NCBI GenBank assembly: GCA_036346225.1
Contig: JARFIW010001082.1
Span: 6,386,001-6,450,000, forward strand
Length of the DNA: 64,000 bases
Direction of reading: 5' to 3'
Source of the DNA: Platerodrilus igneus
Taxonomy: Eukaryota; Arthropoda; Insecta; Coleoptera; Lycidae
Both the position numbers and the translations under genes were made by a program. The notes beneath the pieces are model-generated. The model did not search any database and was not told the DNA's origin. It saw only the letters and a program-made list of their open reading frames with translations. Below are positions 58,966 to 64,000 of this stretch, piece after piece (the stretch's first letter is position 1; the number at the start of each line of letters is the position of its first letter).

Positions 58966-59389
58966 CATTTCTTACTCAATATATCATCATATTTTATGGA
59001 AAAATTAAAAAGTTCACCCTTTGTATCCAAAATACAGTTTCCATACAGACACAATGCACATTCAATGTCAAATAAAATATTTACGTTTATGTATGAAATT
59101 ACAAGTACTGGTAAGAAGGTATACACTGGTTTGTGTTTGACATTTGATGTTCATAGTTTTCATGGCAACATATATTTTGGAAACAACAAGTAAACCTTTT
59201 TTGTCCTTTTTGAAAAAAGTCACATATTTTGAGCAACTAATTAGTAAAAATTGTTGAGAATGATGTAATTTAAAATTAAACCAACAGTATGATAAAATGG
59301 AAAGAAATTACACATCTTAAGTAATATACAAATGATATATTTGTTGGTGTTAACTTGAATTAAACCTATAAGGAATACAATAATTGTTC
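58966..59389. other. No gene supported
   Basis: AT-rich sequence between the LINE tail and the minisatellite. Overlapping 65-69 codon frames on both strands are not recognised. Confidence 0.4.
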
Positions 59390-60345
59390 ATAAATAATGC
59401 TGAGGCGAAAATAGTGTTGACGTTTCAACTTAGGTTGGTAGTCGAATTGTTTTACGAGCAGACAAAATAATCGAACTGGTGCATGAGTGAAAATAGTGTT
59501 GTGGTTTCAACTTTAGTGTTGAGGCAGAAATAATGCAAAGGCGAAAATAGTGTTGAGCTTTCAACTTAGGTTAGTAGTCGAATTGTTTTACGACAAGACA
59601 AAATAATCGAACGGGTGCATGAGCGAAAATAGTGTTACGGCATAAATAGTGCTGAAGCGAAAATAGTGTTGAGGTTTCAACTTAGATTAGTAGTCGAAAT
59701 GTTTTACTACTAAGACAAAATAATCAAACAGGTGCATGAGCAAAAATAGTGTTGAGGCATAAATAGTGTTGAGGTTTCAACTTAGGTTAATAGTCGAAAT
59801 GTTTTACTACTAAGACAAAATAATCAAACAAGTGTATGAGCAGAAATAGTGTTGAGGTATAAATAGTGCTGAGGCGAAAATAGTGTTGAGGTTTCAACTT
59901 AGGTTAGTCGTCGAAATGTTTTACTATACTACGACAAAATAATTGAACGGGTGTGTGAGCAAAAATAATGTTGAGGTATAAATAGTGCTGAGGTAAAAAT
60001 AGTGTTGTGGTTTCAACTTAGGTTAGTAGTTGAAATGTTTTACTACTAAGACAAAATAATCGAACGAGTGTATGAGCGGAAATAGTGTTTAGGTATAAAT
60101 AGTGCGGAGGCAAAAATAGAGTTGAGGCTTCAATTAGGTTAGTGGTTGTGATGTTTTACTACTAAAACAAAATAATCGAAAGGGTGCATGAGCAGTATAG
60201 TGTCGAGGCATAAATAGTGCCAAGGCGAAAATATTGTTGAGGTTTCTACTTAGTTTAGTAGTCTTAACATTTTACTACTAAGATAAAATAATTGATTGGG
60301 GGCATGTGTGTTACTAGGCGGAACATTTTACTACAAGACAAAATA
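59390..60345. repeat. Minisatellite, unit about 117 bp, about 8 copies
   Basis: The word TTTCAACTTAGGTTAGTAGT recurs near 59423, 59559, 59675, 59775, 59892, 60011, 60129 and 60243, giving spacings of 100-136 bp, mostly 114-119. Each unit also has GTTTTACTACTAAGACAAAA and several copies of a shorter AAATAGTGTTGAGG/AAATAGTGCTGAGG word, so the unit itself arose by amplification of a shorter motif. No frame is maintained. Confidence 0.92.
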
Positions 60346-61245
60346 ATCGAAGATGGGTTCAACACCAACTGCATGAGACCGCAACATATCCTAGCAATAA
60401 ATATACAATTATGCCGTATATATCCATCTCGTTGCAAGTCCCCTTTGTTGCGTCGAAAAAACTCATATATATCAATGTAGATGAGAACCTGGACAATGCA
60501 CGCACACACGAAAATAATGTTCGATAATTAATTTTTTTGTAAAAGAGTTTCGGAATAGTTAATAGAATAAGTAAATATTAAATGAAAACATATAAACAAG
60601 TATTTGCAAAAGATACGTCATAACATAACAATTACAACACAATTAGGAAGCAGCGCGAATTCGCACGTTTAACATTTAAATACTGTGAAGTTTGTTATAT
60701 TCGTATAGTTATTTTTAGTGGGAGGGCTTGACGTTACAATAGTAACACTATTGTTCAATAAAGAATATGGATTTATTTTAAACAAGAACCATACGACATG
60801 TACAAAATCTGTAAAAACTCTTGTTTTTAAATAACATTTCATTTTATGATATGCAGCATTAGTTTTTAACTTATAAGCATTGCCTGGTTTCCACTCAATA
60901 ACCCCGTAAAACTCTATCATATTATGAATAGCGAAATAAGATCGACGATGTCGGAATGAAAGATTAAACTAAATGCAGCCATTATTTTTTCACAAATTAT
61001 GCTACGCCAATGACCTGTTCAAAAACTTACAATCTGTGTTTAACGGTTATAAATGTTCTGTGTGTTTATGATTCAATCCTTGAGAGCCTTTATTGTAGTG
61101 GTGCGCATTGATATTTAAATTACAATTTCGTACTGCAGGGAATATGTTATTGTTCTGACTCAAATAGTGTCAAGTGTTAAAAGCTCTTCTAACTGTCAAA
61201 GATTACACAAGGTGAGGTTATTGTTCTAATAGTATCGAGAGCACT
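60346..61245. other. Non-coding, AT-rich
   Basis: An 83-codon minus-strand frame (60669-60920, starting MIEFYGVIEWKPGNAYKLKT) looks protein-like at its N-terminus but has no family I recognise and no gene context. Nothing else is supportable. Confidence 0.35.
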
Positions 61246-61573
61246 TGTACATTCATCCAGGCATCGCCGTGGATCAATGTAGTAACTGTAAGACTACGGA
61301 TCCCAAGGTCCCAGGTTCGAATCCCAACACGGCCGACTGCTTGAAAAATGGCAAGTGAGCATTTTTCACAAAAATTATGCCCTCGTTCGGATGACAGGTT
61401 AAATAGAGGTCTCGTGTGTGTGTTGTCACGTACGTTAAAGATCCCTACCTTGCCTGTAACGGCAAGGGTTCGGCAAAATTCTATATTTCCAGGCAACAAA
61501 AAACTCGCCTCCTGGCCAATGTAGTACCTTCGAGTGGAGCATTGGAAATGTAAATGCACTGTACATTCATCCA
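61246..61573 (+). mobile_element. tRNA-type SINE with perfect 14-bp target duplication
   Basis: The body at 61260-61559 is flanked by TGTACATTCATCCA at 61246-61259 and 61560-61573. The head has an A-box-like TGGATCAATGTAG (about 61270) and a B box GGTTCGAATCC (61314-61324), the internal RNA polymerase III promoter of tRNA-derived SINEs. The body is shared with the copies at 36.7, 46.0 and 52.9 kb and ends in TGGAAATGTAAATGCAC. The intact duplication and promoter make it the youngest copy in the window. Confidence 0.93.
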
Positions 61574-62512
61574 CATTCTAGGGACATTTCAGTAAGAAGT
61601 AGTTCCAGAGTTTGGAATTTAATTAAACCAAATTTACTGAAAAACCCACAAATTTTTCATTAGTATTTGAAAATGCACGTGATTTTGTATGGTGTCTAAT
61701 AATTTTTAATCATTTTTGACAGGTCACGCAATGTACACCGGGCCCAAGTTTAATTTTGCATTTAAGCTAATTTCTTATAACAGTTTAACATAATGTATCA
61801 GAAGTAACTACAAAGTGCATCCTATATTTAACATATTATGAAGATCTGCGACGGAAACATGTGACTGGTAGATCTATTTGATGAATCATACAAAGAAATT
61901 TATTTAAATAAGCTACCAGTCTGTTTTGCAAAAATTAATAAACGTTACTTAGTTATCTGATATTACAAAGCGCCACATTGGTAGATTTTTTTATTTGAAC
62001 ACTGAAGAATTTGTTCATACTCCTTCCATCAACCTCTACTTTATTGGCAAGTAAACCTTTACAATATTAATCGCAATCAAAATTTATAGGAAGTTAAAAT
62101 AATAAATATCCGTCGGTGATATTCATGTCACAACCTGATCACAAAATCATTATTTTTAAGCAGCGTAAATCGATTTCATGTTTCAACCAACGGAATTGAG
62201 TATTTTTAGTCCCTATGCTTTTCATCGCTTCATTCTCTCATGAAACGAAGTATATTACATAAATAATTTTAACTAAACCTTGATAAACAAACATCAACTG
62301 CAAAAAATGTAAAATCTACAGGTGCCACAAGCAAAGGATTATTGTTACTGGTTGTCACTTTACAATAACCATTTGTGCAACAAACATGGTGATAGTGTAC
62401 TCTTATTAAGATAACATTGTTGAAACACAAAAGAAATTTAACGTATCAATATAAAAATCTAAATGCAATCTGAATAACAGCCACTAGATAACTCAATAAG
62501 TTTACCACTTAC
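61574..62512. other. Downstream region of RpS21
   Basis: AT-rich. It should contain the last RpS21 exon (one base plus two or three codons and the 3' untranslated region), but I could not place that exon with confidence. An acceptor-like TTTATCAAG on the minus strand near 62280 would give two codons and a stop that differ from the usual Asn-Phe end. Confidence 0.4.
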
Positions 62513-62800
62513 TTTGCTAACACTTCATCCTTTTTGGTAAGTCTAACAATACAGTCGTCAGATTCACCCATTCGCCTAATAGCTCCACACAGAGCATAGT
62601 GTTTAGTCGTATCGGTCATCCTACCTGTAGTAGGATCAACATCAGCTATAGTTAATTGAATTGAAGCATGATCCTTTGCGTGGACTATTCTGTTACTTGC
62701 CGAGCTGAATATAAAACCAATTAAAAAAAACACGTGCACATTAACCTTACCATTTACGCGGAATATAAAGATCAACGCATTCTCCAGAGTCGTTTTCCAT
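62513..62800 (-). CDS. RpS21: Small ribosomal subunit protein eS21 (RpS21), two coding exons
   Basis: Exon A 62751-62800 starts [16 protein letters not shown] and exon B 62513-62704 continues with [20 protein letters not shown], then the conserved [20 protein letters not shown], to LAK. The intron 62705-62750 is only 46 bp with GT-AG ends, and splicing completes a Cys codon across it. Eighty residues plus two bases are encoded here; the family has about 83, normally ending in Asn-Phe, so a final exon lies to the left after the donor GTAAGT (62507-62512). A frame reading through both introns as a single ORF would be wrong. eS21 is a core component of the 40S subunit, acting in translation and pre-rRNA processing in cytoplasm and nucleolus. 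The start is the first ATG of the known N-terminus. The sequence is intact and highly conserved, so this is very probably the working gene. Confidence 0.95.
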
Positions 62801-62812
62801 TTTTACTTTTTT

Positions 62813-62945
62813 CTATAACAATGATAAGTGTATTATAATTTTAGATGTGTTATTAAAACCAGATAAAAATAATAAAGCAACTCTTACCCTAAATGTGAAT
62901 TAAAGAATGTAACCGATTCAAAAGCTTAACCTCACAAAAAGAATG
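62813..62945 (-). promoter_or_regulatory. RpS21 5' leader: probable first exon, intron and TOP-like start
   Basis: On the minus strand a pyrimidine-led CATTCTTTTTGTGAGG (about 62930-62945) is followed by about 55 bases to a donor GTAAGAG (intron start 62887), and an acceptor TTGTTATAG ends at 62813, 12 bases before the ATG. A non-coding first exon with a polypyrimidine start is usual for ribosomal protein genes, whose translation is growth-regulated through the TOP tract. The transcription start is inferred. Confidence 0.6.
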
Positions 62946-64000
62946 TATGTGCGTAATTTTGCAATGTTGCCAGTTTTATCATTTTAATATTGATTTTTGC
63001 CACAATCTCTTACATAGATATGAAAGCCCCAAGAAACTATTAACCAATAGAACATAATTAACTAATAAATTGGTTAGCAGTAATGAGCTTGTATTAAAAT
63101 AATATATAATAATAAAGTAATAACTAAAAATGTGAACGTAAAAATCTTTACAAGAAGTACCACCAATTATAACTCAACGTTTAAACCTTGTGTTGGCATA
63201 AAATTTACAATTTCTTGTTTAATGTGTTAACCGAAATCAATATCCATGAACAGTATACACCTATTTACACAAACGAAATAATAATCAACAAACATACAAA
63301 TAAACATTTAGTAATTATGTTCGTGTTGGAACTTTGAAATAGTTTTTAGGATACAAATTAAACGCCATTAATAAAAATTAATTTATTAAACTTATACTAT
63401 AGCAAATATTTTTAAATAATTTTATGTTCAATTTTAATAATTTTTTTAAGTTTATTCCTGATATGTTTCAATTACATTTTAAAAGGTTTAGTTTGCTTTA
63501 AGGGAAATTTACGTAGTCTATTAACTAAATCAATGATCTTTGGAACACAATACTTTTATACATATGTACTTGTGGTGATTAACTCACAAAACTAAAATTT
63601 TTAGCAAAAATATCCACAAATATTATAAAATGGTAAAAAGCTGTAAATATTCTAAATGTGGCCGCACAACGTCTTCTGGGTTAAGGATTTATTGACTTTA
63701 TAATTAATTAAAGAGAGTTGCAATTACAACACTAGCAACGTTGTGTCGCACCTCCAATATTTATTGGATTGGTCCACTAAAAAAACTTTTCCATACTGGA
63801 ATTCCGTTAATATAGTAAAATATTCGTTTCCAAAGTACCGTCATTTGCAAATCTCCCCAAAACCGCAACTAAGCGGTATATAATAACCTCGCGTTTCATG
63901 TACATATTTTTTAAAATCCATGCTTGTATACAAATTTTTATATTACATAGTACTTTGATTAGAGTATCGACTTAAGAAGAAAATGACAAGGAAATCTATC
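62946..64000. other. Upstream of RpS21, AT-rich, no gene supported
   Basis: Contains the RpS21 promoter at its left edge. At 63630-63695 a 21-codon plus-strand frame (MVKSCKYSKCGRTTSSGLRI) starts like a THAP-type zinc finger but stops at once. Nothing else is seen. Confidence 0.4.

Overview
The window looks like a piece of a large, AT-rich, repeat-dominated insect nuclear genome. The evidence is a spliced ribosomal protein S21 gene with insect-like sequence and very short introns, an intact SIAH-type RING gene, and many insect-type transposable elements: Ty3/gypsy, BEL/Pao, Penelope-like, RTE/BovB-like, R1/LOA/I-like and jockey-like LINEs, piggyBac, several Tc1/mariner lineages, MITEs and a tRNA-type SINE. 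The order of insect cannot be settled from this sequence. Only two genes look like functional host genes: the SIAH-like gene (23.9-24.6 kb, minus) and RpS21 (62.5-62.9 kb, minus).

Layout. 0-4.2 kb: an unrecognised large minus-strand gene runs off the left edge with one frameshift; its motif order loosely recalls Rep_trans/phage gpII-type rolling-circle initiators. Three different tandem arrays follow (11, 57 and 16 bp units), then a short plus-strand coding remnant and a 339-bp direct duplication. 6.9-11.2 kb: a broken DDE transposase with an 82-residue D-to-E spacing lies between two foldback elements that share a core; one foldback has its empty site at 10.8 kb. 11.3-12.7 kb: gypsy pol remains. 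13.2 kb: a U6 snRNA pseudogene. 13.6-14.8 kb: LINE-tail repeats. 14.9-20.8 kb: a young LTR element with near-identical 1.4-kb LTRs and an interior reduced to the integrase end. 21.6-23 kb: piggyBac remains. 23.9 kb: the SIAH-like gene. 25.4-29.1 kb: LINE tails and an R1/LOA/I-like LINE.

29.1-52.5 kb is a large inverted segmental duplication. The left arm is 29120-37970, the right arm 45034-52475, and the spacer is about 7 kb. Both arms carry the same nested jockey-like LINE, Penelope-like element, Tc1-like remnant, compact gypsy element, SINE and BEL/Pao integrase, in mirror order. Divergence is roughly 5-10% in the stretches compared by eye, so this is an old duplication rather than an assembly mirror. 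Later insertions are visible because the other arm keeps the empty site: a DD41D mariner-type element with perfect 30-bp TIRs and a TA duplication in the left arm, and a hairpin element with a 13-bp duplication in the right arm. The spacer holds the rest of the BEL/Pao element and an RTE/BovB-like LINE.

53-64 kb is mostly AT-rich non-coding DNA. It holds a transposase remnant (55.2 kb), another LINE-tail block (58.1-59 kb), a 117-bp-unit minisatellite (59.4-60.3 kb), a full SINE with a perfect 14-bp target duplication (61.25 kb) and RpS21. There is no operon-like organisation; the window is mainly a record of nested mobile-element activity around two small host genes.
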